Origin: Lumbricus rubellus
Taxonomy: Eukaryota > Annelida > Clitellata > Crassiclitellata > Lumbricidae
Direction of reading: 5' to 3'
DNA: 64,000 nucleotides
Assembly (NCBI GenBank): GCA_945859605.1
Contig: OX243811.1
Coordinates: forward strand, 52,256,898 to 52,320,897
Shown here: piece after piece, positions 25,201-33,115 of the stretch
How positions within the stretch are numbered: position 1 is the stretch's first letter
How the letters are laid out: each line of letters begins with the position of its first letter
Translations under genes and position numbers: made by a program
Notes under the pieces: model-generated
What the model saw: only the letters and a program-made list of their open reading frames with translations
Database searches by the model: none
Told to the model about the DNA's origin: nothing

Positions 25201-25575
25201 TCTCGGTCTGAGAGCAACGACCTCATTTGCATAAAGGTCGTCAGGGTTCGAATCCGCTCCAACAGGTTTTTGGATCCCCCTTTCCTTTAGTGGTGTTACC
25301 ACTTCCCTTAGCCGTTCCGAAACTACCTCACCTTCCTTCGAAGAAGGGATAAACTGACCCGGGCGTTCTTGCAATTGACTTATCTCGTTATTTAGGTGCT
25401 CTATTTGAGAATCATGGCGCTCCATAAATTCTGCTAGTGTGCCTGTGAAGGACTGTAGAAGTTCTACGACTCCTGTTTTACTCATCCCCTCGGGGTCATT
25501 ATCATCCGGGGTTTCTCCTTCCTCATTCTCTTCCCTATTCTCCTCCACCTCGTCTTCATAAGATACCTCGGACAT
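19216..25575 (-). CDS. Gag-Pol polyprotein of a Ty3/Gypsy retrotransposon
   Basis: One uninterrupted frame of 2119 residues. An acidic N-terminus is followed by a probable coiled coil (about 38-71). A Gag capsid-like region lies at about 595-760 and a CCHC zinc knuckle, CYECNQPGHLSRVC, starts at residue 859. The aspartic protease motif LLDSGCEMT has Asp921. Reverse transcriptase carries YLDDIIVF with Asp1350/1351. RNase H starts near Asp1495. The integrase has an HHCC finger and a catalytic triad Asp1794, Asp1854, Glu1890, a D-D(35)E spacing. A GPY/F-type segment lies near 2026 and there is no chromodomain. All catalytic residues are present, so the protein looks functional. No frameshift or stop separates gag from pol, so relative dosage must be set otherwise. 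The start at 25575 lies inside the 5' LTR; residues 1-210 are LTR-encoded and residues 211-216 (SGTRSG) span the primer-binding site. A later Met could be used instead, but acidic, non-repetitive sequence from the first Met argues for coding. Confidence 0.95.
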   Translation of the reverse strand: MSEVSYEDEVEENREENEEGETPDDNDPEGMSKTGVVELLQSFTGTLAEFMERHDSQIEHLNNEISQLQERPGQFIPSSKEGEVVSERLREVVTPLKERGIQKPVGADSNPDDLYANEVVALRPRAAELYVPSTRAILGTCRRQSRPEVVEATFPYGQSGIDPALAHTVETADSAYFALSSVPLNSRTPLQQRGTSFGNTWQFPKTGVATSGTRSGVKLRAGITSDTRVSGVELSSDTEGPAKISSGVASDIRISAGADGKRIFLGEINELNDPKNFYGARPKVIYSTRATTDDANVDTQRMYDHDMRTAYEGFDFDYYMRNKQMQLRNHLTEKCLSDSEHSEIKDMRPLHNLVLDSHAVALGQNNVKACTNSRLLVSDNGDPSSLRENHLVLRGAHPGQTTTTISWATTFSPSSLNVMASEKPFLPSGVAPRISTLTLPSGQPLMSTPNLSSETHVTQSCEYQRWKASQPSYMPYTPYQHLVADPTAHGEQISTLNKSVQSSATQTVPINSVVKSNSATAVKLNSASEIRSDEHRKNWNQEELLRLLLQTLREPPQNSSTTTDNAVQEIASEKKEPAGKLQSESSNFPDRRMKSQMKLDRYNGKTSVEVFLKKFEVCSKNNRWTEEEKLAQLTCALVEPVDQLLHEFDSEALVTSADLVSRLKLRYGSTDQAALYQTKLNTRRQKVGEDLGSLAQDIRKLMILAFPGPTSTHSETIAIRAFLDALRDKDLALKVREREPATLDNAYKIAMRLEGYRWSDEDAADRRDRCPGRISNVKETELDLDEKLNRLQEQMTRKMEEMLQKWSPQPNTTSADGQFRQWQPRRPFQPKENNGFRNQPGDRRPNNRFQGEARDNRRCYECNQPGHLSRVCPSRTDNTWQREQEQEPESNTVNNARHVKGRNDAYLSVTIKGKHLLGLLDSGCEMTLCPASLVDPAEIQHSKQSLLAANGSAIRVLGETKLKLQIEGRPFEIPCLVTEQVSELILGLSWMKDENVLWHVGHNWIVVGRHKFTVHGKTHSGLCRRIVVSRDTLIAPNSEMNVETHAVVPSLKASATCWAVNPRLLDSGLILAGTLLPDRILDLPLRVMNPTAKQIWIKKGVQCVAEPVTVMGEDESATTSAGCATVTETVNKPTEEAIIETLSPLWKEIADDVPGEVQERLRQIIMRNINAFSMNEWDLGFTEVIQHEIETGNESPVRQSLRRQPLTLLPVIDEQVSQMLQQKLIEPSASAWASNVVMVKKRDGTPRFCVDYRAVNTKTRKDAYPLPLISESLDALAGAKWFSTFDLRAGYHQVAVHPKDREKTAFITRRGSFQFRVLPFGLCNSPATFSRMMNLVMAGLNFAVCLIYLDDIIVFAEDLETHLDRLTQVLERLATVGLKLKPTKCHLLQRQVLFLGHVVSEQGITTDPEKTAVVKDWPTPKSLRDVRAFIGLCSYYRKFVLDFAKVARPLHALTRKGCRFQWTTECETAFTRLKELLTEAPILALPNDDGLYILDTDASGEAVGAVLSQVQGGQERVVCYGSRLCSLAERNYDVTKRELLAIVHFLKTYRQYLLGRRFLLRTDHSALQWLRRTPLPIGQQARWLAITEEFEFDIQHRAGTAHRNADAMSRLPHQVHAVREMRNAEVEPTDLPTDWDKNAIRDEQRADAELGWVIQKKIDSNDPPLPDELRSQSGLVKTLVAQWPQLELHDDLLTRNWLDSEDSRVRVRQLIPPRRRRSTLIQLAHEGITGGHMGIRRTQAQLQKRAYWPGWREDVMMSLRRCAPCAQYFRGKPPKQGRIQSMTVGAPMECLGVDITGPHPTSSKGHRYILTAVDHFTRWAEAHPIRNQEAATVARVLVEQVFCRFGCPRQILTDQGPCFEAALFKDLCRRLQIDKIRTTPYKPSTNGAVERFHRTLNTLLAKVVAQNQRDWDVHLPFVLAAYRASESESTGFTPNRLFLSRELCMPIDLVLGDVQSADVWLNTDDFVAAQFDNVQSNFELARKFMQRQATTRNFRYDMKVKPATFAVGTWVWYFYPRRRVGLKEKWCKLYTGPYRIVERLSPVLYKIQKSSRSQAKLVYIDKLKAFAGEPPKDWDLTPDMDLEGPRDLEALVNMDEPEVEDTLPLSRPRRNIVRPVRYR
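24815..24945 (-). repeat. Diverged primer-site-like repeats just inside the 5' LTR
   Basis: Three short units resemble each other on the plus strand: TAATTCTGATGTCACTTGCT (about 24813), TTACTCTGGTATCACTTGTT (about 24889) and CACTTCTGGTACCACTTGTC (24930, the real primer site and LTR edge). They give the Ser-Gly/Ser-Asp-rich peptide repeats at Gag residues 211-250. They could be relics of earlier priming or recombination at this junction, or ordinary short tandem duplication. Confidence 0.45.
24927..24943 (-). other. Primer-binding site matching the tRNA-Leu(UAA) 3' end
   Basis: The plus strand reads CCCCACTTCTGGTACCA, the form of a leucine tRNA 3' end (T-arm, acceptor stem and CCA). In element sense the site is TGGTACCAGAAGTGGGG, starting two bases after the 5' LTR. 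That is the normal place for the primer of minus-strand synthesis. The site is also translated as part of Gag-Pol. Confidence 0.8.
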
Positions 25576-26656
25576 TTCAGGGTTATCTTAAGTCAAAGTT
25601 ATTCAATAGCCTACTCGTTTAGATTATTTAATTAAGCAAACGTATCTTAACTGCAGTTGACAAACTTTGTCAATGTTTAACAATAGTTGAAATTAAAAGC
25701 AATGTTCTCGTACAATGTACAATATTCACTATTCAGAGTCTGTTCCGTAAGATTTAACTACACGACTTAATTATTACACGTTTCTAATACATGTTCTAAC
25801 TTTACTCTGATTATTTAAGTAAAACACTTTGGGCTTATGAAGGTTAAATCTTATATCAGTTTCACAGGCGCGTTTCTCTTCTGAAAGAATTGTTCATTAT
25901 TATCTAATCAATTTATACTCAATCAATTATCTAATTTAATATTGCACACGATCCATTCGTTGCTAATTATCTATCAACACTGCACACAGCCAAAGCATTA
26001 TTCACAGATTACACTTATTCAAGTTTCTCGGTTAAGGAATCGGATAAAGAAAAACCACAGTGATACTTCTCTACCCTCCAGTAATTGTTATCGCAGCGAT
26101 CGGCAATGACGACAATGGCGGTCACAAGGGATCGTCTACCAGAGAATGTACCACGGAAGAATTTCAGTTCTATTTCGTCGACAATTTAGCGTAAAACTTC
26201 CTCCAGACTCTACGGTCTTAGCCAGAAGTATCTTCAATATCTTGTTCGTCCGTTGAACTATTAAACGAATTGTTTTAATGAAATTTCTGTCTGAATTCTT
26301 CTTATTTTTATCAACAATTTCGTCGGCACGAGCACGGAGATGTTGCACCCTCGAAATCTTTCCTCCGTCTCCGATCTAACTGTTTCCAGCCAACCAGAGA
26401 GGACGTCACGTGACTCGTGAGAGTCCCGTGACCGAGGAGGTCCAATCAAAACGGTTGCGTTGCCGCCGATCTAAAAATAGAGTGCCGCAATGCGACGCTC
26501 TTCGCTGAAAAGGGATTACTGCTCCGGCGGTCAGTTCCAAAAAGGGGTTAAACTCCGAGAACCGCTCGCAAATTTAGCAAGGCCGCGAATCTAGGCCGCA
26601 AATCGTTTTAGGCCGCAAATTTATAATTAACGATCGGAATTTCCACGATCGTTACA
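24946..26656 (-). repeat. 5' LTR of the Gypsy element, containing the gag start
   Basis: 1711 bp, same length and apparently same sequence as the 3' LTR. In element sense it begins TGTAACGATCG at 26656. A TATTTTTAG word (plus strand CTAAAAATA, about 26472) is a possible TATA box, and the E-box-containing GTCACGTGAC lies near 26405. The Gag ATG is at 25575, about 1.08 kb into the LTR, leaving a long leader. The TSS is not visible directly, so the U3/R/U5 borders are not assigned. Confidence 0.95.
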
Positions 26657-26660
26657 TTAG

Positions 26661-27674
26661 CCTATGCATACATCTAAAAGTTTAGGATTTATGTATACTT
26701 TAAAATGTTAGACCCTATATTGCAGAGAATATTAACAATAGGAATAATCGGTTTAAACTTCAAGTTAGTTGTGTACAAATAGGCCTATAAAGTTGCAGGT
26801 CGTATGCCTGGATTTCTGTCGCTTCAATCTGTCTCTAAAAATGTGTTTCTCGTGAAGCCTCAAGAGACGTCTAGGGTCACGTGACTGCTCTGCCGAGAAA
26901 CTGTATCATTTCTCTTGTCCGCCCCAATTAAGGTTCTTATAAATTCTCTTTGTTACCTTATGAAGCCATAGGCCTATAGTTGAAATAAAGCGACATTACA
27001 CTAGAGAGTAGAGACCCAGAAGTCAATAAGTGATAGCCTACTACCATCACACATGCTTTCATTCAAAGACTCACACGGACACACACACACGCACACACGC
27101 ACGTACACAGGCACACACAAACACACACACACAAACACACACACACCCACACACACACACACACACTCACACACACACACACGTGCAAGTTGCCGTTCGT
27201 ATGGTTTCCTGGTTACATATTCATGAGCTGAAAGATCTACGCGTTTAAATATGGCGGCGCCTGACAGCATTAAGACTGCCATCTAACGGCGCCATTAACA
27301 ACATAACGCACGTCCGTCTGTCTCTCTGTCTCTGTGTTTGTCTGTCTCGCTCTCTGTATCTGGTTCTATCTGCGTTGCACGCTCTCTGTCTCTCTTCTCG
27401 TTAGCATGGTCATCTTCTGAATGATTGATTGATTCCAAGAAAGGCATATTGGTATTCTGAGCAGCAATTTACTGCTTCACATTTTGCGCAATATTCTACT
27501 TCTTAACGACATATTTAACATCATAATTATAGACCAACGGAGACTCTGATTAATTTGCTCCTTGCATGATGCTTTAAAAAATTTCAATTATAATTGCAAT
27601 TCCTTTTGGACGGATTCTTGCTAATGATTCAATATTATCATCATGATTTTTACGTCTCAATGTATATATATATA
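26661..27674. other. Intergenic DNA with CA and CTGT repeats
   Basis: Flanks the Gypsy insertion. (CA)n occupies about 27075-27183 and a CTGT/CTCT-rich stretch about 27312-27400. No gene recognised. Confidence 0.6.
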
Positions 27675-27724
27675 TGTTACAGTCAATGTGTACAATCAGT
27701 CATTGTATACAATGACTAACATTT

Positions 27725-28408
27725 TCAGCCAGTTGACACAATGACTGATTCGGTCAGGCATTGTATACAATGACTAAAAAAACCAGCGATTTTACACAAT
27801 GACTGAAAATTTATGGTCCTTATTGTACACTTTGACTGATTCAAGTTAGGAGGTGTGTTGATAATTATTGTAGTGTCTGCGACGGCGAGTGGGGCTAGGC
27901 GGAATAATAATAGGAACTTGAGTCTTTGTGAGGAGGTGTGTTGATAATTAACAACGACTCCTTTGACTGCTGGACGTTTACGTTTCTTTGCGCACTCTAT
28001 ACAAAGTGACTTGTACATTTCGACGACTTCACGTGTAATGTTAGCGTATTTAACGGACAAAACTTTCATCATCTTGTCTCTTCCACCGTGTCCTGTAGAA
28101 ACGTGAACGCGCTTGATAATGTCAAAAATGTCATCGTTGTGAGCGAAATAAACGACATCGTCCCCCTCGTCCTTTTTCTTTCTGATTAGCTTTTCGACAT
28201 CACCGCAAATCAGAATCTGGTACCGTTTCAGTAGATAATACTGCCTCCAAGTCTTTGAGGTCCCTGTTTCTTTTTCTGCTTCCTTCACTTCGTCAACTAA
28301 AGTGAAATACTCATCTTTAGGAATCAAGACAGATTTCTTATCGCCGGTGTGCAGATGTACTAACCTCTCCTTGAATTGACTCTCCATAGAAACGCTTGTG
28401 TTCTCCAT
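27725..28408 (-). CDS. Truncated Ginger/KRBA2-like integrase zinc-finger protein
   Basis: A 227-residue ORF on the element's minus strand. Residues about 5-150 look like a real protein: a charged N-terminus, then FDIIKRVHVSTGHGGRDKM, and later CIEC. His102, His107, Cys136 and Cys139 form the H2C2 zinc finger that precedes the integrase core in Gypsy and Ginger integrases and in the domesticated KRBA2 family. From about residue 153 the frame enters the terminal inverted repeat and becomes unrelated sequence, so the catalytic D, D and E are absent. It could be a deletion remnant or, less likely, a kept DNA-binding fragment that regulates related elements. The start is the first ATG and nothing upstream looks coding. 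Confidence 0.65.
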   Translation of the reverse strand: MENTSVSMESQFKERLVHLHTGDKKSVLIPKDEYFTLVDEVKEAEKETGTSKTWRQYYLLKRYQILICGDVEKLIRKKKDEGDDVVYFAHNDDIFDIIKRVHVSTGHGGRDKMMKVLSVKYANITREVVEMYKSLCIECAKKRKRPAVKGVVVNYQHTSSQRLKFLLLFRLAPLAVADTTIIINTPPNLNQSKCTIRTINFQSLCKIAGFFSHCIQCLTESVIVSTG

Positions 28409-28548
28409 AACTCAGTTTTACCGTTGAGCTTGCTGGAAGTTTTAACTTTTATACTTTTCCATGGCACTGACACGGCAGACCTATTATTATTCCTACCAGA
28501 AAAGTTTCCTACCCTCCCCTAGCCATACCCGCCGTCGCCGACACTACA

Positions 28549-28715
28549 ATAATTATCAACACACCTCCTCACACCGACTCAAGTTCCTATTATTATTCCG
28601 CCTAGCCCCACCCGCCGTCGCAGACACTACAATAATTATCAACACACCTCCTCACACCGACTCAAGTTCCTATTATTATTCCGCCTAGCCCCACTCGCCG
28701 TCGCAGACACTACAA
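28549..28715. repeat. 82-bp tandem duplication at the inner edge of the Ginger right arm
   Basis: The unit, beginning AATAATTATCAACACACCTC and ending GTCGCAGACACTAC, occurs twice in full (28549-28630 and 28631-28712) with a partial third copy after it. A diverged partial copy precedes it at about 28470-28548. The left arm has a single copy. Confidence 0.85.
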
Positions 28716-28908
28716 TAATTATCAACACACCTCCTAACTTGAATCAGTCAAAGTGTACAATAAGGACCATAAATTTTCAGTCATTGTGTAAAATCGCTGG
28801 GTTTTTTAGTCATTGTATACAATGTCTGACCGAATCAGTCATTGTGTCAACTGGCTGAAAATGTTAGTCATTGTATACAATGACTGATTGTACACATTGA
28901 CTGTAACA

Positions 28909-29230
28909 TATATATAGGCTACACCACAGGAAATCTCATGAGGGACTGTAATTAAAACAGTGAAACAACGGCAGCAGTTAGTCGAGTCCATAATTATTGG
29001 GAAAGTTGCTCGGAATGTCACCGTATTGCAGCGTTGGATTGTCGGAGATAGGCGCGAAACAGAACAGACAGATAACAGATTGGATAGATAGCCTGGCTTG
29101 CGTTCTTATACATCGTCGTACTCGGACTCTGTTCCAAGGACCCTCTGCTCTGATCCAACGAGAAGATAATAGCGGCCAGACCTTCCGCGTTTACCCAGTC
29201 ACCAGCAGGCTACTATTGCTACTACTAATA
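28909..29230. other. Intergenic DNA, no gene seen
   Basis: Follows the Ginger derivative. A 78-codon ORF at 28997-29233 resembles nothing known to me. Confidence 0.45.
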
Positions 29231-29347
29231 TAATAATCATCATTGCTATCATTAATTTTATCATCATCATCGCCATCGTCATCGTCATCATCACCGTCAC
29301 CATCACCATCACCATCACCATCACCATAACCATCACCATCATCATCA

Positions 29348-29437
<90 letters not shown>

Positions 29438-29500
29438 TCGTCGCCGCCACCACCACCACCATGGCACCACCACCACAATCATCATCATCATCATCAGTAG
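29231..29500. repeat. (ATC/GTC)n trinucleotide tract
   Basis: About 270 bp of ATC, GTC and ACC triplets, with a core of about 17 GTC units at 29388-29435. It generates poly-Asp, poly-Met/Thr and poly-Val ORFs that are not genes. Confidence 0.92.
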
Positions 29501-30102
29501 CAGCAACAGCATCTTCATCATTATTTCCTTTATAATAATGTCGATTTGCAAAGCGAATGACGTCACAAGACTGAACATTAACAGAAGCATTCGGGCGACC
29601 ACTCGCAGTAAGTCTGCTTAGGCCCTATAGTAGTAGTAATTATTGTAGTAGGTCTACTAGTGTTTAACGACATCATTTTAACTTCACAAGCTGCTCAATG
29701 ATATCAACTGTGTCGACCCTGCACTGGCTTTACCTCAGCGAATCGCCCTGAACATCAAGATAGCAAGAGATCAGTGATGTATCTTCCTCAAGACAGATGT
29801 CTATTAAGTCAGACAACGGGACATGTACGTCTGTAATCGCAAATGATTCGACGACCTCTCTGCAGGCGTCTACTGGGAGTGCTTTGAATACCCGTCGCTT
29901 GGAGCGCTGCTGTTGCGTTGCGTTCAGTCGTTAGGTCTGGACCGGGTCTCTCAGGCAATCGGTCTTTCAGATCATGCACTGCACTCGTATCTTATTAGCG
30001 AAGGCGTCTTTCATGTCAGCGTGTCATTTAGCTTAGTTCCTATCCCTTAAGAATGATCAGCATAATGACCCGTATCTTATATATATATATATATATATAT
30101 AT
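29501..30102. other. Intergenic DNA, no gene seen
   Basis: Mixed-composition sequence without an ORF of note, ending in a (TA)n run at 30077-30102 into which the next element is inserted. Confidence 0.45.
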
Positions 30103-31082
30103 CCCTCAGGCTACCAAGCTTTTTTTGTAACACTGACTACCAAGGGGGGGGGGTGGTTACCACCCCCCTGGATTTTGGGTTTGGTTTGAGATATCATAAC
30201 TTGTAATACACCTATGGATTCAGCATTCATTTCTGCACAAAATGGTATATTTAGGTTTAAAATATATGAAAGCACCCCAAAGTTATGAATTTTTTACCGT
30301 AGGCACCCGTCGATTCCACAAAATGTATACTTTCGCATAAGCAAAATATTAGATTCTGTGTGTTTTTAACATAATTTATTTAATTTAAAATAGGTTACAT
30401 ATAATAAAGTCCAATATTCAACTATAAAAACTAGTAATAAGTTAGTTTTAGTTACAATAAAAAGAGAAAAAACACGTAAAACATGCTGAAAAACGTTTAC
30501 GCAGACTTATCGGTTTGCGTTGTAAAAAAACCCAACATTTTCACACATTTAAATTTATTTTAAGCACTTCCGGTCATCAAATGTCAAATTATTTGGTATC
30601 ACTAAATAGCCCTAATTGCCCTCTATAGAATGACATAATTTATTTCTCTTAAAAAATAAATTATGAATAATTTTTAATAGGAACAACATAAAAATTTTAT
30701 GAAAATAAAACACCTTTTTATATATTTTAATTTATTTTGAGCACTTCCGGTTGTCAAATGACAACTCCGTGACCACCACAATGTAGCCCCACATTCCCTC
30801 TACCGAATGGTGTAATTGGTGTCTCTTCATGTCAAAGGACGGATAAGATACAGCCGATAATCTAAGGGGGGTGGTATCCACCCCCCCCCCTGGTGCCTCG
30901 GGTATATCGGGTGTAACTTTTGAATGGTATGGTATATCATCACACATTTTAGCTCAAAATGTGTGCAAATGAATCCTCTACAGCCACATAAAACGTCAAA
31001 ATTTTATTCCTAACGAAAAAAGTTTTATTTGGGAAAAACCTAGGGGGGGGGTGGATACCACCCCCCCTTGGTAGCCCGAGGG
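30103..31082. mobile_element. 980-bp foldback element with repeated G/C-run palindromes
   Basis: The ends read CCCTCAGGCTACCAAG and CTTGGTAGCCCGAGGG, which are inverted copies with one mismatch, set in TA-repeat DNA on both sides. Three near-palindromes of the form G(6-10)TGGTATCCAC(6-10) occur at about 30144-30177, 30865-30890 and 31043-31068. The second is followed by TGGTGCCTCGGGTATATC, a decayed copy of the element's right end. Two direct repeats of about 100 bp containing AGCACTTCCGG occur at about 30548-30650 and 30728-30828. There is no ORF. The superfamily is not recognised. Confidence 0.65.
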
Positions 31083-31199
31083 ATATATATAGGCCTATAT
31101 ATAGAATATATATATATATATATCTATACAATGTAGGCTACACACACACATATATATATATATTATATATATTATATATGCACATATGCATAATATATA
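31083..31199. repeat. (TA)n/(CA)n low-complexity tract
   Basis: Mostly TA dinucleotides with a short CA run at about 31140-31150. It may contain the unrecognised 5' end of the Helitron whose 3' end follows. Confidence 0.8.
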
Positions 31200-31261
31200 A
31201 TATGGCGTGGAAGGGAGGCGAAAACCCTAAGTTCCCGGGCAACGCCGGGTTTCACGTCTAG
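31200..31261 (+). mobile_element. Helitron 3' terminus
   Basis: A short GC hairpin CCCGGGCAACGCCGGG (31234-31249) is followed 12 bases later by CTAG at 31258-31261 and then T, the standard Helitron 3' end (hairpin, CTRR, insertion before T). The 5' TC end cannot be placed because upstream sequence is simple TA repeat, so this may be a very short non-autonomous copy. Confidence 0.55.
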
Positions 31262-32035
31262 TAATAACACATAAACGTAGTTGCATTGAAATATCTGTGC
31301 GCTAGCTGCTGTCTGTTGCGTGTTCATGGTCGAGGCCTTGAATATTAGACCTACTGTAAGGACTATTATGCTTGGAATTGAGATTGGCGTCTTGTTAAGC
31401 ACAGAACCCATCATTCAGTACACGGTCTACGCTCCCGCGCCCCACAATCGTGCAAGTGACGAGTGCAGGAGGCACAGTTTTATCCCCCAAAATTCTTGGC
31501 CGGGAAAAAATTCTGACAGGGAAACGACTATAGGACAAAAGCTTTTCTAGCTAGCCTACCAGGGCATATGCCATAGCTTACCATGGTGTGGCGCCGCACT
31601 GTCCTTTAGATGACATTGTCATCTACTGTAAACCAGAGCCTTCGTGCCTACAGTAGGCCTACCGGTAGGCCTAGGCTATTTAAGACTGCTTTAGGCATAT
31701 GTGTCTCCTTCCAGCCTTTTCAGTACGTGTTTTTCTTATATAAAATACATAATTATAATTTTATAGGATATATATTTATACAGGCCTGTGTGCGTGCGTG
31801 TGTGTGTATATGTGCGTGTATGCATGCTTTAATAAAGTGGCATGTTTGATCCGCTGTGCGGAATTTAATAGAACAGTTTATGGAAACATATAGCCATGAA
31901 TTATTATGTTCAACTATTTTAAGATGAACGATACTATAAAGTATAGACTTTAACGATATCCGGGTTTTGGAGTATATCAGCAATGAAGTGATATGGCGGT
32001 CAGTGTAAAATCTAGACGTCTCTTAAAAGTTAAAG
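31262..32035. other. Intergenic DNA, no gene seen
   Basis: Contains a short (GT)n run at about 31788-31812 and TAGGCCTA clusters at 31650-31680. ORFs are under 80 codons and unrecognised. Confidence 0.45.
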
Positions 32036-32312
32036 TCGTCCCTGGGCCGCAGGCCCATTGGCGAGGCGCTCATCTCCTTTCCTAAGCCCTTGAGCCGGCA
32101 ATGGACGAATCCCAAGGTCCTGGGCACGGGGCCAGTGATTTCCCAGGACTTGCCGTTTACTTCCCAGCTTACGCCGGTACCAAATTATACTGCTTGGTGA
32201 CAGAGGCACGTGTGCGTTAACAACTTGCCCAAGGTCGTTACCCGGATTTGAACCCGCAACCTTCCGCTCTGTGAGCGGGCGCGTTACCGGTCCGCCACCA
32301 GGTCGCACAGAC
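32036..32312 (-). repeat. tRNA-derived SINE
   Basis: On the minus strand a tRNA-like head carries an A-box-like TGGTGGCGGACCGGT (about 32288-32302) and a B box GGTTCAAATCC (32244-32254), followed by a non-tRNA body of about 200 bp with AAGTCCTGGGAAATCACTGG. The head does not fold as an intact tRNA by eye, so this is a SINE and not a tRNA gene. Confidence 0.65.
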
Positions 32313-32964
32313 CTTCTCTTGGGAGGGGGAAATTCGGAATTCCCCCAGGAATGAGAATTTCCCAGGACAAATCCTAGGTGATGCATACATGTATAATAGG
32401 CCCTTTACTACAGCTACAATTCCCCCCCCCCCCAGAAAAAGTATGTGCAAGAATGCTTTCAGAAACATTTGATGGGTTCATACTTGTGAAGTTTTCCCGT
32501 CAGTAGAATAATAATGGATTGCAAAGCATTGAAGGTCGTCCTAAAATTTCCAGTCAAAGGTCGTCGTCGTCGGTGTGTCTGGTTGAGCTGAGCGGTTGCC
32601 GCCCAAACCGACCATTTTCCAGCCCCAGAAACCCAACACCCCCCCCCCCTCTAAAGCAGGATGACTATATTAAACTCTGGCTGTCCGTATTTATCAAACT
32701 TCACCAGTCTGCAACGTCTGTTGAAGAGTTGATGCATCGTGGTCTTCATCGCAAACAAGACAATTCAATCAAATCATCCCTTGCGAGTAGCCTAGGACTA
32801 TTAAGACGTGGTGACATTATAGTGTACCACCGTGGCTGTAGGCCTATACAGAGCTTCTATTGCTGTAATAGAAGGCCCTGGGGCTCTACAGTCTACATAA
32901 TATAGGCACATAATAGTCTATCATCAGGCCAGCCGACAGAAATTCCAGTCACAGGCCATAAAGT
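32313..32964. other. Spacer with C-runs, no gene seen
   Basis: Holds runs of C at about 32418-32431 and 32640-32650. A 128-codon plus-strand ORF at 32519-32905 has no recognisable domain; codon use and context give no support. Confidence 0.4.
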
Positions 32965-32972
32965 AGCCTAGG

Positions 32973-33115
32973 CAGGGTGAGAATTGCTGGGGGGTTGGGG
33001 GGGTTCAACCCCCCCAGTCATTTTTAGAGTCCCATGTTAAAGTACGTTTTTCATACCCCAATTTCAAGTTTATCATAGGCCAACCCCCAGTTATTTTTCC
33101 ACAATTCTCATACTG
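32973..33115. mobile_element. 143-bp hAT-type MITE
   Basis: It starts CAGGGTGAGAATTG and ends CAATTCTCATACTG, inverted copies with two or three mismatches. A perfect 8-bp duplication AGCCTAGG flanks it (32965-32972 and 33116-33123). The interior holds GGGGGGTTCAACCCCCC, a palindrome. CAG ends plus an 8-bp duplication indicate hAT. Confidence 0.82.

Larger units (their letters stand above)
15692..26656 (-). mobile_element. Complete Ty3/Gypsy-type LTR retrotransposon
   Basis: A 10,965-bp element in minus orientation. It has 1711-bp direct repeats with TGT...ACA ends at 15692-17402 and 24946-26656, and a TTAG target duplication at 15688-15691 and 26657-26660. A primer-binding site lies next to the 5' LTR, a polypurine tract next to the 3' LTR, and a single Gag-Pol frame of 2119 residues lies between. 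The order protease, RT, RNase H, integrase is that of Ty3/Gypsy, not Copia. No envelope-like ORF and no chromodomain were seen. LTRs that appear identical wherever compared, together with the intact frame, indicate a recent insertion that may still be mobile. The odd point is that gag begins inside the LTR. Confidence 0.96.
27675..28908 (-). mobile_element. Ginger-type DNA transposon derivative with ~277-bp TIRs
   Basis: Both ends read TGTTACAGTCAATGTGTACA inward. The inverted repeats extend 276-277 bp (27675-27950 and 28632-28908) with few mismatches. Insertion is within TATATA sequence, so a 4-bp TATA duplication is compatible but not provable. The arms contain repeated TCATTGTATACAATGA palindromes. 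The interior encodes an integrase-like zinc finger ORF, which together with TGT ends points to Ginger, cut-and-paste transposons whose transposase is related to Gypsy integrases. At 1234 bp it lacks the DDE core and so is non-autonomous. The right arm has an extra 82-bp unit in tandem (28549-28630, repeated from 28631). Confidence 0.78.

Noticed and set aside
29191..29478. Poly-Asp and poly-Met/Thr ORFs
   Set aside because: Frames of the GTC/ATC microsatellite.
32230..32312. A functional tRNA gene
   Set aside because: A and B boxes are present but the acceptor and anticodon stems do not pair by eye and a SINE body follows. The same applies to 63490-63540.
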